From Limnephilus marmoratus (taxonomy: Eukaryota > Arthropoda > Insecta > Trichoptera > Limnephilidae), in NCBI GenBank assembly GCA_917880885.1, contig OU862910.1, positions 55,357,285-55,421,284 of the forward strand: a stretch of DNA of 64,000 bases, read 5' to 3'. Of this stretch, positions 32,790 through 44,759 are shown piece by piece. How positions within the stretch are numbered: the stretch's first letter is position 1; each line of letters begins with the position of its first letter. Below the pieces are notes generated by a model. That model had not been told where the DNA came from and made no database searches. It worked only from the letters and a program-made list of their open reading frames with translations. Position numbers and translations under genes: made by a program.

Positions 32790-33170
32790 CTTTTTTTTGT
32801 GTTCGTTATTGTCAGGACAAGGTTTGTATAAAACTACTTTTAAACTCTGGCATTATGAAATATGTATAAAAAATTTGCAAGAGGTGGCACGTGAGCTGTT
32901 TGAAAACTGAATGTACCGGGACTGAATATATGGAATGCGTGAGGGGGAGGGGAACTCGGGAAGGGGGTTCGCGTGAAAGAGGGAAGGAAACTCGGGAGGG
33001 GGTTCGCGGGACGGGGAAAGGTGAGGACTGGAGTGGGGAGAGGGAAGGTGGAAGGGGACGCGGGAGAAAAAGGGGAGGCGGAAGAGGAACGGGACGAATG
33101 GGAAAGGACACGCAGGGAGAAACAACTTCTTAAATAAATGGCATAGCAACGCATGCCGGGAACCAGCTAG
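32790..33170 (+). mobile_element. Helitron 3' part
   Basis: The 3' terminus reads CCGGGAACCAGCTAG and is followed by T (33171). A hairpin (GGCAT ... ATGCC, 33139-33156) lies 10 bases before CTAG. It is upstream of this a G/A-rich variable tract (32940-33115), the complement of the C/T tracts at 3560-3765 and 44860-45025. The 5' TC end was not found. Confidence 0.65.
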
Positions 33171-33640
33171 TATATAGAGAGAGAATGTTAACAATTATTA
33201 CATTAATGAAATTGCCATTGTGATGTGCATAGATACTAACCCTCCAATTAAAAATGATAACAGCCAGTGGCGGACTAAGGGGGGGACGGGGGGGGCGGGG
33301 GGGCGGGGGGGGGCGGTCCGCCCCGGGCCCCCAGTCTTGGGGGGCCCCCAAACACCTCCATGTTCCCTTGATCAAACCCAAAACAAAGCTTTAAGACACC
33401 ACTGTAAAAAAATTTTGTAATTTTTATTTCATTTTTTGATAGATGCACTTGTTAAGAATGCTCACACAAATTTTTTTAAGGAAATTCTAAAAATTAACGG
33501 AGATACAGCATTTTATGTGAAACCGTTTGGAACAGTTTGTATGTTGAATTATCCTTCAGCAAATTTTGAATGCGTTTTATTTTTGAATGAATTTTATTTT
33601 ATATTTCTTATGGTCATTTTTTCTCATTTGGTATCATAGT

Positions 33641-34245
33641 CAGGGCCGAATTAAATATCTCAGGACCCCTACTCAATACATTTCTCGGGGCTCCTTTACC
33701 ACAGGGGCTCCTAGCCGATACGTGGCCCCTAGGCAGTGGCCTACACTGCCTTGTGGACAATACGGCCCTGTCAGGGCTGGCTTAAACATGTCGGGGCCCC
33801 TAAGCAATGCACGTCTCGGGGCCCCTTTACCCTAGGGGCCCCTACCCGATGCAGGGCCCTTAGGGAGTTGCCTGCACTTCTTATGGATATTACGGCCATG
33901 ACTATAGTGACTGGATTTTCGAAAGCGGTGGCCCACAGATCCTTATGTACAATACGGCCCTGCCAGGGCCGGCTTAAACATGTCGGGGCCCCTAGGCAAT
34001 GCACGTCTCGGGGCCCCTTTACCCTAGGGGCCCCTACACGATGCGGGGCCCCTAGGCAGTGGCCTACACTGCCTTATGGACAAAAGGAGCCTGCCAGGGC
34101 CGGTTTAAACATGTCGGGGCCCCTAGGCAATGCACGTCTCGGGGCCCTTTACCCTAGAGGCCCCTCCCCAATGCGGGCCCCTAATCAGTTGCCTACACGT
34201 CTTATGGATAATACTGTAATGGTTATAGTGACTGGATTATCGAAC
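33641..34245 (+). repeat. Tandem array, four units of about 130-193 bp
   Basis: Units start at 33641, 33772, 33964 and 34095 with cagggc[c/t]g. They share catgtcggggcccct, tgcacgtctcggggccc and accctaggggcccct. The second and fourth carry an extra segment (tatagtgactggatt). The unit starts resemble hAT termini. Confidence 0.8.
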
Positions 34246-34719
34246 AGTTTAAGATTTGGTGCGTGGTGCATGCAAATAAGATGTATAGTTTGTCTAATAT
34301 GTTGTCCACCAGGTTGAAAAACGTAGTTTTGAGAAAAATGCGTACAAAGTTTTGCTGAAGGATAATTCAACATACAAATTGTACATAACGGTTTCACATA
34401 AAATGCTGTAAAAAACATTTGGTGAGAGCATTGTTAACTTCAGAAAATGAAATGAAAAAAAAATTACAAACATTTTTTTACAGTGTCCTGGTGCCTTAAA
34501 TCATTGTTTAGGATTTGATCAAGGAAACAGTATGTATATTGAATTATCCTTCAGCAAAACTTTGAATGCGTTTTTCTCGAAACTTTTTAAACTCGTTTTT
34601 CCACCTGGTTGACAACATATTTAAAAAACTATACATCCGCCTGTATTTATTTTATTGCATTAAAACGCGTTGAAAGTTTTGCTGAAGGATAATTCATCAT
34701 ACAAACTGATATGATTTTA

Positions 34720-34870
34720 GATTTTCACGGCCAAAAGTATTATGGTTATTTGTTTTTGGGGTGTTACGCCGTGTTGCGCTACCTCCTCCTTTAGCCAACG
34801 TTTCGGACAGCGTTACAGTGTCCATCATCAGGGCAAACTGTTTAAAACTTTCTTTAAATTTTCTTAGAAT
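34720..34870 (-). repeat. Interspersed repeat with hammerhead-like motif (minus copy)
   Basis: On the minus strand CTGATGA, a GGACA/TGTCC stem and GAAAC recur as at 29213-29244, with a different loop (ctgtaacgc against ctgcaacga). The flank with tagcgcaacacggcgtaaca is also shared. Confidence 0.45.
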
Positions 34871-35342
34871 TTCCTTGAAACTTTAGGTGATAGCATTATT
34901 ATCAATTGCGTCTTTTAGAAAATGAAAAAAATATTACAATTTTTTTTTTACAGTGCCCTGGTGCCTTAAAGCCTTGTTTAGGATTTGATCAAGGGAACAC
35001 GGGGGGCTTGCAGGTCCCCCAGGACCAGAGGCCCGTGTGAACTGAATAAAAATCTAGTAAAATTACATCAACTTTTTAAACTAGGGGGGGGCCTCATTCA
35101 GCTTTGCCGCCCCGGGCCTCTGACGGGCTTAGTCCGCCACTGATAACAGCATGTGTAAATCATAGTTTATTTGTTACTAGGTATGATGTTACTAGTGAAA
35201 TACAGAAATAATAATAAGCAAAATAAAATACAGTAAGTTATAGTAGTACAGAGAAAGGAAAGAACGAAGGAAATAAAAGAAATAATAATGAAGCAATTAC
35301 AGAATTTTTTGTTAAAATATTATTTGCCATGCTGTCATATTA

Positions 35343-36234
35343 TGCTACGTTTCCACGCTTGCCAAGTCTCGGCAAGCGTCCACAAGCGCAAACGTGTAAA
35401 CAGGTCGTTTGGCTTGGCTTGCGTAGGCTTGCAAGAGCTTGCGAGAGTTTGCCGCCGATCCAGTCGGAGTCGGATCCAGCGGCAAGCTTCGGCAAACGCT
35501 GAGTGGAACTTTCGAACTGGCGGCGGCCGTTTTTGCTCCATGCGGTCTATGATAATATTTATAACATTACGAGACACATGTATGACGTATGAGGCATGCC
35601 AGACTTATTAAAATATATAAGTACATAATTTTAATGCACTTATGTTATGTAATTTATTGCGACTGGATTTACCTAAAAATTCAAAATAAATAAATAATAT
35701 TTTATTGATGATTTACTATTTATTATAGTAAAAAAATATATGATTTTTGTTAGAATAACTTTTTTTATAATACAAAATAATTTTATGTAAGACAAGTGAT
35801 CCTCGAGTTCGGGTCCCAATTGCGATCATTATTTTTGAAGCGAAAACTTCTTTAGCACCGTTGTGATCTGAAACTCGATGAAACGAAAAAGTGGTACTAA
35901 AAAGAGACAAAAATCTATAGGATTTAGCCTGTGAGATAATGTCTCCTCTTTGTGCAAAGTGACCTGGGACGATTTTTATGAATCTGTATCATCCATCATC
36001 CTCGTGGTCGTCGAGCTTTCCTTGTTTTTGTTACACTTTGCTTGTATTTCAAATAAAAGTTTGATAAATCAAACGCAATAGCCGACACAAGTTCGGCGTT
36101 CGCCATGCTCGGGTGTAGGTAGCGCACTGACGCATTCACAAGCATGTAAACGACTTCCAAATGCCAAGCGAGATTTGTGGACGCTTGGAGCTTGTGGAGG
36201 CTTGCCAAGCCTTGGCAAGCGTGGAAACGAACCA
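35343..36234. mobile_element. PIF/Harbinger-type MITE, 892 bp (TSD TTA)
   Basis: The ends TGCTACGTTTCCACGCTTGCC and the inverse of TGGTTCGTTTCCACGCTTGCC are flanked by tta (35340-35342, 36235-36237). Inside lie a SINE-2 B-box scrap (35805-35838) and a piece of repeat R (35845-35965, minus). Subterminal regions are full of gcttgc and ggcaag words. Confidence 0.7.
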
Positions 36235-37593
36235 TTAGATGTTAGCTAATAAATAAATGAAATAGTATTTTTCTTTGTTAGAATCACTATACATTTTATT
36301 TACGCCTTCCGTTATCAAAATGACCGTTCCTTCCTCAAGGCAAACATATAATTACTTGAAAGTAGTATTGTGCTACAGTGGGTGGCACTATAGGGATGAA
36401 ACGATACGAGTAAATCCAAGTACCTACATACTCGATATTTTTCACCGATACCAAGTACTTTTAGTATCGATACTTCGAAATTGAGTATTGAGTAGGTATC
36501 GGTCAAAAGTACTCATATCAGTATGCCAATGTCACTATTTTATTTAACATTCACAAAAAAATTGCATATCTTAAATTGAAGTTTTTGAACGCACCCTAAC
36601 CCTTTTGGAGTCGGTGTCAATCAAGGTAGGTTTGTAACTACATACATAGTTATAGGTGTAATGTGCTTGTGTCGCACAAGCGACTTGACGAGGCGAGAGG
36701 CGAGAGCGGGGCCGCGGGGAGCTGTCAAGTACTTTTGATCACGCCGGGCCGGGTACCTTTGTTGACACCGACTCCAAAAATAACAATCGTATCTACATAT
36801 TGATGATTAGAAAAAGTAAGTTGATTATGAAGTTGTAGAAGAATGCGAAATTATTTTTTTACTTTTTAGTGCATTTTTTTAAGTCGTTTTTTTGTTTTGT
36901 TAAAATTTTTGTTTATTTTTTGATTTTTAGTGAATCTGAAGTACACTAACTAATTTGTCTAAATATGGATAAACCTAGGTACTAAACGTGCTACTCATAT
37001 GAGACAGACATAATTTGAAATTTGACCATAGCGACGTTAGGACCAAATTAAGAGATTCGGCCGAGTTTCGTTAATTTGTCATTGATCCGATAATCAAAAC
37101 CTAACCAAACTCTCATAAAATTACCCTTGAAGTACATCCTTTCCAATAAAAAAAGAATCATTGAAATCGGTTGGCGTAATATTGAGTTATTCGTCCATTT
37201 GTCGCGCACATACTTAATGCAAATTTAAGACTAATGTGGTTTTCTCATGGATGCCATTTTCGGAACTGGACCAAATTAAAATGGGACCATACGAGAAGAA
37301 TCAGCTTTCAAATAAAAAAATAATCATCAATATCGGTTCACCCACTCAAAAGTTCTGAGGTAACAAACATAAAAATAAAAAAAAATAAAAATAAAAATAA
37401 AAAAAATAAAAAATACAGTCGAATTGAGAACCTCCTCCTTTTTGAAGTCGTTTAAAAAGAAGGCAGCGCCGCCACCGCCATATTTTGTCGTCATTGACAA
37501 TGTTTTCGTTCGTTCGCTTTCGCTCCCATGTTCGTTAATCTTTTAACAATAGTCGGTTTTTGTTTAGTGTTTTAACTTTTTGAGTAATTGAAA

Positions 37594-37698
37594 ATGGGGC
37601 CTCCGAAGTCTAGTGTGTGGCAATATTTCACGAAAAAAATTAATGTTTTTGGGAAGCACTACAAAAACAGACTTTTTTTCATAAGTCTGTTTTTGTAG
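37594..37698 (+). pseudogene. hAT transposase N-terminus (BED zinc-finger start), truncated
   Basis: ATG opens a short frame beginning MGPPKSSVWQYFTKK. The S-VW-YF pattern is the usual start of BED fingers in hAT transposases. The frame runs into the hairpin at 37654-37703 and stops at about 37698 before the zinc-binding cysteines and histidines. The rest of the transposase is gone. Confidence 0.5.
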
Positions 37699-37703
37699 TG
37701 CTT
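37654..37703. repeat. Perfect 21-bp inverted repeat, 8-base loop
   Basis: AAGCACTACAAAAACAGACTT at 37654-37674 pairs exactly with 37683-37703. The right arm plus its downstream tttttcaatttatta recurs directly at about 37762-37797. Confidence 0.85.
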
Positions 37704-38015
37704 TTTCAATTTATTACGCCATTATTTTTATTACGATTAATTTTTTATTACTTTTTTTAATAAGTCTGTTTTTGTAGTGCTTTTTCAATTTATTATGCCA
37801 TTTTTAGCTTATAATTTTCTATGTTTTTCTTATCAATAAATTACTTAAAATACTTGTTATGGTTTTTATTCTAAATTTTTCAAAAAAGATGCGATACGAG
37901 TAAGTATCGATACTTTTCAACTGATACCGAGTAAGTATCGATGCTCGACGACCGATACAGTATCGAGTAAAAGTATCGATACCTCAATGGTATCGTTTCA
38001 TCCGGTAGCACAATA

Positions 38016-38442
38016 TATCACTAAATGTTGGGGTGGGGGTGGGGGCGTGACTACGGATTAGTGAAGAGTGGGGGGAGGAAACCGAACGAACAGTGAAAGG
38101 AAACATGTCAAAGATAGAATTATAAGATAATATTTTTTGTTTATTGATAATGGACTCATTATCACAGATTTTTTTTTATTTCTAAGGCTTTTAAGTTGCT
38201 TAAGCGTTTTCCTGAAGAATTATTATTCCTTAATTTTTTTTTTCAAAACTACGATTATTTGCAATGATGTGGTTAGCGAAATCGGAAAAATTATCAGTTA
38301 TTGTTAAGACACCTTAAATGTTCTGTGATTGTAATGTCGAAATTACGAGTTGTTTTCCCGATACAAAATAAAATATATATTATAGTGGTTCTAACAAAAA
38401 AATATTTATTTATAATGGATAACCCCAAAATTATAGCTAGGT
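38016..38442. other. Unassigned AT-rich DNA
   Basis: No feature apart from a ggtgggggtgggggcg run at 38031-38046. Confidence 0.4.
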
Positions 38443-38452
38443 ACATTCAAAA

Positions 38453-39513
38453 TTCTGAAGAGAATTGACATTCGAGATTCTGAAGAGAATTGACATCAAA
38501 TATAGAGATAGACGAATAATCCAGGCGCCATACAAGAATGAGGCCGCTATAATTAGATGTGACAATGATACAAAAGAAGCCAGTATAAGACAAGGGGTGA
38601 GACAGGGATGCTCTCTGTCACCTGTTCTTTTTAACGCTTATATACAAAGTGCGATTGATGACTTGAGAGAGAGAATGAGTCACAGAAAAGGTGTAAAGAT
38701 ACACGGGCAAAAAGTGGATATGATAAGATTTGCTGACGATATTGCTTTGGTTGCTGAAAGCGAAGAAGAACTGCAAGAGGCCTTAACAACCATGCATTCA
38801 AAACAATTACAACATGAAGATAAATAAAGACAAAACAAAGCTGCTGACTGTAGGCTGAACGCAACATCAGATGAGAGTAGAGATGTCAAGAGTTCCACTA
38901 AAGAACACCAAGGAGTTTGTCTACCTCGGGAGCAAAATAACATGGGACGGTCGATCTAAGAGCGAGGTCGACAGCCGTATACACCAGGCTAGGCTTGCAT
39001 TCAATGAAAGGTCGAAAATAATAGAATCGAATAATATAGACCTGAAACTGAGAATACTCCTCATCAAGACCTATATATGGAGTATCTTGATGTACGGCTG
39101 CGAAACATGGTGCCTATCTGAAAGAGATAAGCGGAGACTAGAGGCTCTAGAGATGTGGTCCTATAGAAGACTACTAGGAATTTCCTGGAGAGACCACATC
39201 ACAAATGAGGAGGTTCTCCAAAGAATCGAAGGAGGAAGGAACCTGCTCAGGACCTTGTCCGAAAGGCGCGCAAGATGGATCGGCCATGCAATAAGACAAG
39301 AAGGCCTCTTGCATGCCATAATGGAGGGTATGACCGAGGGGACAAACGCTAGGGGACGCCCACGCCGAGAGTACCTGGAGGACCTGCTGGTGGACGTGCG
39401 CTGCTTATCATATGCAGACTTCAAAAGAGCCGCACAAGACAGGGAAGTGTGGAAGAAACGAATAGATGAAATTGCTGCAAACCAATCCCAGGATTGAAAC
39501 CAGAGAGAGAGAG
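38453..39513 (+). pseudogene. 5'-truncated non-LTR element with reverse transcriptase (TSD ACATTCAAAA)
   Basis: acattcaaaa at 38443-38452 and 39514-39523 is a 10-bp TSD. The coding remnant begins inside the palm, with SIRQGVRQGCSLSPVLFN followed by the catalytic RFADDIALVAE. A frameshift near 38800 and an in-frame TGA at 38856 follow. The C-terminal part (38871-39497) then reads through KEFVYLGSKI, LMYGCETWCLS and RRARWIGHAIRQEG to a GRPRREYLEDL block. The 3' end is a short (GA)n run (39503-39513), not poly(A). The protein resembles RTE-like or L1-like insect elements; I cannot decide which. The endonuclease and RT fingers are missing. Confidence 0.8.
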
Positions 39514-39523
39514 ACATTCAAAA

Positions 39524-41195
39524 GTATAAAGCTAATAAAATTTACACATGTTTAACATACGAAGCTGTTTATAAATAAGTCTATCTCGTCTATGGTCTAT
39601 TCTACCGCATTATACGATCTACACATTCGAGACATTGGATATACTCGTACATGATTGCGCACAGCGCATGGCCTAGTGGCTAGTTAGTGTCTGGTATTTG
39701 ATGTCTGTTGGCCGGTATCTAGTTGAGCAAATTCCAAACCGGTCAAATATTTGCAAAACACGCTGGGCTACGGACGGTGGGAAGTTTTGTCGAACAATCT
39801 GATCTAATTGCAGAATCCAGGAAAGTTGGGCAACAAGTAACTAAACATCGTGCTCGCATTTTACGAATGCCGGACAATATAGCCATGGTATTTCTGAAAG
39901 CAATGTGCCAAAATTGAAACCTCGATTACCAACTTAAGATGATCTCAAATTGGGCATTTGAGGTTGAGTAAAATATAAAAATATCCTATGTTATTAGCTT
40001 TGTATAATATACACTAGTAGATAAACTACACAGACCCGTAAAAAATCACAGCCGTTAAAATAATTTTAAAATATTTTTCTGTTAAAAATATTGTATTATT
40101 GGTAGGTACCACGTAGGTACTTTATCGCTTTTTTTCAAAATCTCCAATTTTGAAAATTTTCCACTGAATTCAAATCAAATTTGCTATCCCCTTTTCTATC
40201 CTATATTCTTTCCCTATCCCTTTTGAATTCAAGTCAAATTTGCTATCCCTTTTACGAAACTTAAATTTAGATTTAAGGTCAAAATACTCAACCAAAGTGA
40301 AAAATTATCTAGTACCTACGGACGAGAGCGACTTTATTTATTTTTGTTTCAAATTATAAAATATAGACAATTAAAAAAATCGACTTTTCGTGATTTTAGA
40401 GGCTTATTTGGCAATTATTGTGAGTTGGTTATGATTTTTTTTTAATTGACTGCTTTCTTTTTTAATATAAAATTAAAATAAAACAAAATGTAATAAAAAA
40501 GCCTTTTACCACCTTTTGTGGGAAAACACGAATTTATTCAACGTAAAATAAAAAAATACCAAAAACGCTTTTTCATAAAGTTTTAAATTTTTGTTTTATA
40601 TTTCATTGTATTGGCAAAGTAAATTGAGTAAGATATTTTTTTTTATATATGATTAAATCACAAAAAATTGCCAAATTTGTCTCTCAAATAATAATAAAAA
40701 AATTAATGACAATGTTAGTACATATCCATATTAGATATTTGCTTTATCTTTTGATTTTAAAAAAAAAACAGTTTGTTGATTCAAAAAGTGTTTTGGCCTC
40801 AATTTCAAATTATTTTTTTAATGAAAAAGACCGCGCAACCGTTCCTCACAAGGAAGACATTTATTATCCGCGAATCTAACACTTGTAGTAAATCTTGTCA
40901 GCGTGCAAATAGCTTGTATCGCTTACTGTAATCTTGTTCCATCGAAACACTTTTTCTTTAACTAGACACGTTGTAAATCTGTCTTAGGCCTTTCTCCGCG
41001 CTTGACCAGACACTACTTGTGACTGCCTCAAGATGGTCGTAATAAATTAGTACCTATCGAGAAAACTTAACTGCCATAAGTTTCCTATGTCCATTACCAA
41101 TACTGTGCATACCGTTTTGTGTGGTGTATGATACCTTTATGCAGGGGCGTGGCAGTCTTGAGTGCGATATTTATTTATTTATTTATTGTAAGAAA
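39524..41195. other. Unassigned AT-rich DNA, no gene seen
   Basis: A direct repeat with tcaaatttgctatccc is at about 40172-40195 and 40230-40250. Open frames at 39723-39917 and 40649-40879 carry no motif. Near 41165-41180 there is an atttatttattt run. Confidence 0.4.
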
Positions 41196-41199
41196 CAAA

Positions 41200-41846
41200 C
41201 AGCAGTTTTTTTTATTTTTTTTTATTTGTTTATTTTTTTTTTATTTTATATAGGATGTTAAAAATAAAGCGGTTAAAAATGAGGTAAGCCAAAACAGTTT
41301 CTTATGCTAATGGTTATTATGATATAATACAAAATTTTAATTGGTTATAACCATTACATGAAATTAAATTAACAAAAATATATAAATGTAAGTATATTAG
41401 AAGGAAGAAGGAATAGGAAAGGGCAAGAGGCAGAGGAAGATGGGATGGGGACAGGAGATGCTCATGCTGTACCTTTTCTATAGCTGTGCATTAATTTAAT
41501 TCACATTTGTGGTCGTACGCTTGACTTCGTATCGGTATTTCACAAGAGTATTATTAAGAATATCGATATTGTTAAATTGCGTGTTATATTGCGCGCATAT
41601 GCGGGGGATTGGAGAATTTTTTCTAAGGTTGGTTCTGTACGCGGGCAAATGAAAAAAATGGTTTAGTCTGGTTGGTCTTGCAGGTATGTGAATTCTTAAA
41701 TAATTTACGAGTTCAGGAGAGTCCAGGCCGTTATTCAGAATTTTGTATAAAAATATTCGATCAGATATTAATCTACGCGTTTGAAGTGGAGTAAAGTTGT
41801 GAAATTTTAAGGCGGTACACAATCCTAATAATTTTTTTACGCTCAA
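41200..41846 (-). pseudogene. Jockey/CR1-like ORF2, C-terminal end and 3' tail
   Basis: Minus-strand frame of 116 codons (41846 to 41496). FTPLQTRRLISDRIFLYKIL and a NYLRIHIPARPTR block are typical of the last part of Jockey/CR1-like ORF2 proteins. Downstream on the minus strand, a long A-rich stretch (T-rich on plus, 41195-41260) is the likely 3' end. It continues the frame at 42895-42407, from which it is separated by about 560 bp of unrelated sequence. Confidence 0.65.
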
Positions 41847-41849
41847 AAC

Positions 41850-42405
41850 TCACATTTTAATCATTTGCGGCGAATCCGTAACTATAATAACTTTTTTATT
41901 TCCATGTCGCACAAGAAATGTGAGTTATTTATATATTAGATTAATAAAAACAGTACCTTACCATTTATATATTTTACGTACAACGATTTCAAAACTTTAT
42001 AACCCGTTTTTCAACTATAAAGTTAGCGGTAAGCACCAGATTTTATTTTTCTAGACGATGAATTAATAATTTCGGGAGGACAACATGGAGACACACTTTA
42101 AATATTTGTAGCACGTTCTTCAGAATTAATTAAAATGAACGCAGCCGAAAGGTCGAATCTCCAGGCCTGCTTGGGTGAATTCGACCGTACGTTCGAACAA
42201 TACGCCGTGGCGCGGCGTATAATTGTTTACACGCTTTCTTCACTTACGTCGTTAAGATTCCCACATTATTTGTCTTCTTCTTCTTTTCTTTGATACGGCA
42301 AATTCCGTAGTAGGTCCGTCCAGTGCACGGGTCGCGAGTAGCAATTTGTATATACGGTTTCTTTACTTACGTCGTTAAGATTCTAAGTATATTTTAGGGT
42401 ATATT
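41850..42405. other. Insertion separating two parts of a non-LTR ORF2
   Basis: It lies between the two coding parts at 41496-41846 and 42407-42895. It holds a direct repeat, tcacttacgtcgttaagattc-like at 42233 and 42358. No termini, TSD or ORF were recognised. Confidence 0.45.
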
Positions 42406-42406
42406 G

Positions 42407-42895
42407 TCATCTTAAGGATTCGGTGTTATTTACAAAGAGTAATTTGAATTTATAATTTATGTGTTTAAAAAGTTTGTTTTGCACACTTTCGATTCTGTCA
42501 ATATGGCATTGGTAGAACGGTGCCCAAATTAGTGTGCAGTATTCTAAGTGGGGGCGGATATACGTGGTGTAAAGGGAATACATAGTTTTAATATTGCGAA
42601 AAGGTTTAGATATGCGAATTATAAATCCCAATATCTTATTTGCTTTGTTGATTACTTCGTTAATATGTTTGATAAAATTTAGTTTTACATCTAGTACTAC
42701 CCCAAGGTCACGGATTGATTCTATTTCATTGATATGTGTATCATGAAAGTTATAATTAAAAGAAATTTTATTTTTGTTACGCGTAAAAGATAATTTGTTG
42801 CACTTAGAAATGTTTATGATTAATTTGTTTAATTTACAGTATGCAAAAAGACGAGAGAGGCGGTCGAACTGAATTTGCCTCTCTATACCGGCCAT
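42407..42895 (-). pseudogene. Jockey/CR1-like reverse transcriptase, thumb-side fragment
   Basis: Minus-strand frame of 162 codons: LINISKCNKLSFTRNKNK, then IRDLGVVLDVKLNF, and SLYTTYIRPHLEYCTLIWAP followed by RIESVQNKLFKHINYK. These are the segments after the catalytic YADD box in Jockey/CR1-type RTs. The YADD box itself is lost upstream (5' truncation near 42900). The protein continues at 41846 after an intervening insertion. Confidence 0.7.
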
Positions 42896-42913
42896 TCGAT
42901 GTATAGGAGTTGA

Positions 42914-43020
42914 CTTTTTTTACATTAGCTCCACATAGGATCATCTTTGGGGATGCTGTATGTAGGATCTTTTTATGGAAAGGAAGGAGAGGAAGTTCTG
43001 GGAAGGAAAAAGGTATGATG
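42914..43020 (-). repeat. JK1 3' tail, hairpin deleted
   Basis: The reverse complement contains cagcatccccaaagatga and gtggagctaatgtaaaaaaa, as at 26400-26550, but the central hairpin is replaced by tcctat. It directly adjoins the truncated non-LTR fragment at 42895. Confidence 0.65.
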
Positions 43021-43173
43021 GGTATATAGAAATCTGGATTCAATATGTTCAGAAGTGACGGACATATGAATCCATCCTCCCACTACTGTGCAAGGCGACG
43101 GAGAGGTCAAAAGACCTCCCTCAACCAGTCTTTCCTTATTCGGCCCGCCAAAATTCCGCAAGTATAGTACGTA

Positions 43174-43285
43174 AAACAAACAAATTCCGAAATAACACAA
43201 ATTTACTTGCCTATGCCGGGATTTAAACCCGCGACCTCCGGATTGCTAGTCGAAAGCCTTACCCCTCGACCACGGAGACGGTCAA
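43174..43285 (-). mobile_element. SINE-1 head, body missing
   Basis: The minus strand has gaccgtctccgtggtcgagg, then aaggctttcgactagcaatc and cgggtttaaatcccggcat, followed by the cttgtgttatttcggaattt-like start of the body. Only the tRNA-like head and about 40 bases of body remain. Confidence 0.65.
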
Positions 43286-43289
43286 CACG

Positions 43290-44420
43290 ATAAATGAATA
43301 GATTAGTTCAGGTTATTATTTCTTTTAATAATAATGGAATTATGAAATAAGCGGGTTAGGTTAGGTTACATTTTTCTTTACTTTCTTCAGTGTTTTGTTT
43401 TGTCACTGTCCTGTATTGTCATGGAAACACTGTTTAGTGACCCTTGGCGGGCCTGCCTATCTGTCAGGTTACATAACGCTCCCTCCCCGCAGAGTAGGCA
43501 GTGCACCGCGGTGATCAGTAAGCAGTGGGTAGGTACCGGACCCCTCCCTGGTCTGCGCACGTTTCACTGCTCCAGTTTTGCGCAACTGTTCGCACGGTGA
43601 TCGGACATTCTCAAACTTCTACTTATATTATCCGATCATTCATGTTACAGAGTGTCCGGAGTAATTATACTACATTTCATTTTCAAATTCGGAACTGATG
43701 GTGTCAAGTATTTATTGTTCAAAATCACGGGATAGTCCTAATTCTTGACAAATCAATTCCAATTTTGATGATGACAATTAAAATAATTTTTTCTAAAAAA
43801 TATTATACAGGATGTTAAGGGACATACTTTCCTTACTTTAACGTTATTCCTGACATCATTTGCTGTGAAAAATATAAGCAACATTTAGGTCTCGGGTGAC
43901 ATTTTTAATGTTCCTCAAAAAAAATAAAAATCAGTACGTATTGGACAGTAGGTTAAGGGCCAGGTGAGGGGTTAGGCGGTTACTCGGCTGAGTGACCAGT
44001 GACAACAGGTGGAAGAAAATCGCCTTTGTTTAATTTTGAAAAAAAAGCATCAAAAAGGTCACCGAAGACCAAAATTTCATATAATTTTTTTCACTCCAAA
44101 TTAAGTCAGGAATCTCTGATTAAAGTATGTCAAGTACATCCATTGAATAAGAGGTGGGTTCTTTATCGCTTATCTTACTTAATTCTTCACACAAACAGCC
44201 CCAGCTTCGAAAATGACAATAAAATTGAGTTCATTGAGCCAGAGTTATCCAAGATGCCCAGACAACTGAAATTAGCATTTTGGATTCGAAGAGGACATTT
44301 CATCACACTAATCAAGTTAAATCGTTGTTTTGTAGGCTTCAGGATTTATTATTTTATAAAGAATTTTGGTGAAATTTTAAAGGATTATATTTATTACTAG
44401 AGCACCGGCGTGCGTTTCAA
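43290..44420. other. Unassigned DNA
   Basis: An open frame at 43999-44400 (133 codons, plus) has no recognisable motif and a composition like translated AT-rich DNA, so it is not called a gene. A tattatacaggatgttaagg stretch at 43800-43820 resembles insect repeat ends but has no partner. Confidence 0.4.
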
Positions 44421-44424
44421 GCGT

Positions 44425-44680
44425 TTCGTGCGTTGAAAACTTCTTTAGCACCGTGATTTAAAGCTCGATGAAACGAAAAATAGCGACACTAAAAAGAGAA
44501 AAACACATACACAAGTAGGATTTAGCCTGCGAGAGAATGAGATCGTTTAATTGATCTCCTCTTTGTGAAGTGCTTCGTAGCCTATCGGTCTCCACTTTGT
44601 GCGATGCTTCATAGTCTCATCACTCTTGTCTACTTTAGTTTTCTGAAGGTTTCACTTCTACCGCGTGTGAATTACACACT
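44425..44680 (-). repeat. Interspersed repeat R, long copy
   Basis: It is the inverse of 10783-11035, sharing gaaaacttctttagcaccgt, ctcgatgaaacgaaaaatag, gatctcctctttgtg and tttctgaaggtttcactt. Confidence 0.6.
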
Positions 44681-44759
44681 CTGTTTTTTTTAAAGTGTGA
44701 ATTGCCTATTTCCAAAAAAAGAAAGGGAGTGTTTATGTTTTAATTCTGCTTATTGAAGG

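Larger units (their letters stand above)
33265..35142. mobile_element. hAT-type element, 1878 bp (TSD ATAACAGC)
   Basis: CAGTGGCGGACTAAG is present as an exact 15-bp terminal inverted repeat, and ataacagc flanks both sides (33257-33264, 35143-35150). Subterminal sequence is partly inverted (cccttgatcaaa near 33363 against tttgatcaaggga near 34985). Inside are a tandem array (33641-34245) and a hammerhead-like repeat (34720-34870). No transposase frame; the 193-codon open frame at 33736-34317 is translation of the tandem array and not a gene. Confidence 0.8.
36391..38007. mobile_element. hAT-like element with BED-finger remnant
   Basis: The ends are TAGGGATGAAACGATAC and the inverse of TACCGGATGAAACGATAC. 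No exact TSD is seen (tggcacta against gcacaata). Subterminal tatcgatact words repeat on both sides. It contains a BED-type start (37594), a perfect hairpin (37654-37703), an inverted pair ttttggagtcggtgtcaa / ttgacaccgactccaaaa (36602 and 36762) and a run of aaaataaa (37370-37415). Confidence 0.55.

Noticed and set aside
32840..33194. Proline/serine-rich proteins of about 100 codons in several minus-strand frames
   Set aside because: They come from the low-complexity purine/pyrimidine tract of the Helitron; all three frames are open.
33736..34317. A 193-codon repetitive protein
   Set aside because: It is translation of the GC-rich tandem array; unit lengths are not all multiples of three and frames are not conserved between units.
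43999..44400. A 133-codon open frame as a gene
   Set aside because: No motif or signal peptide, composition typical of AT-rich noncoding DNA.
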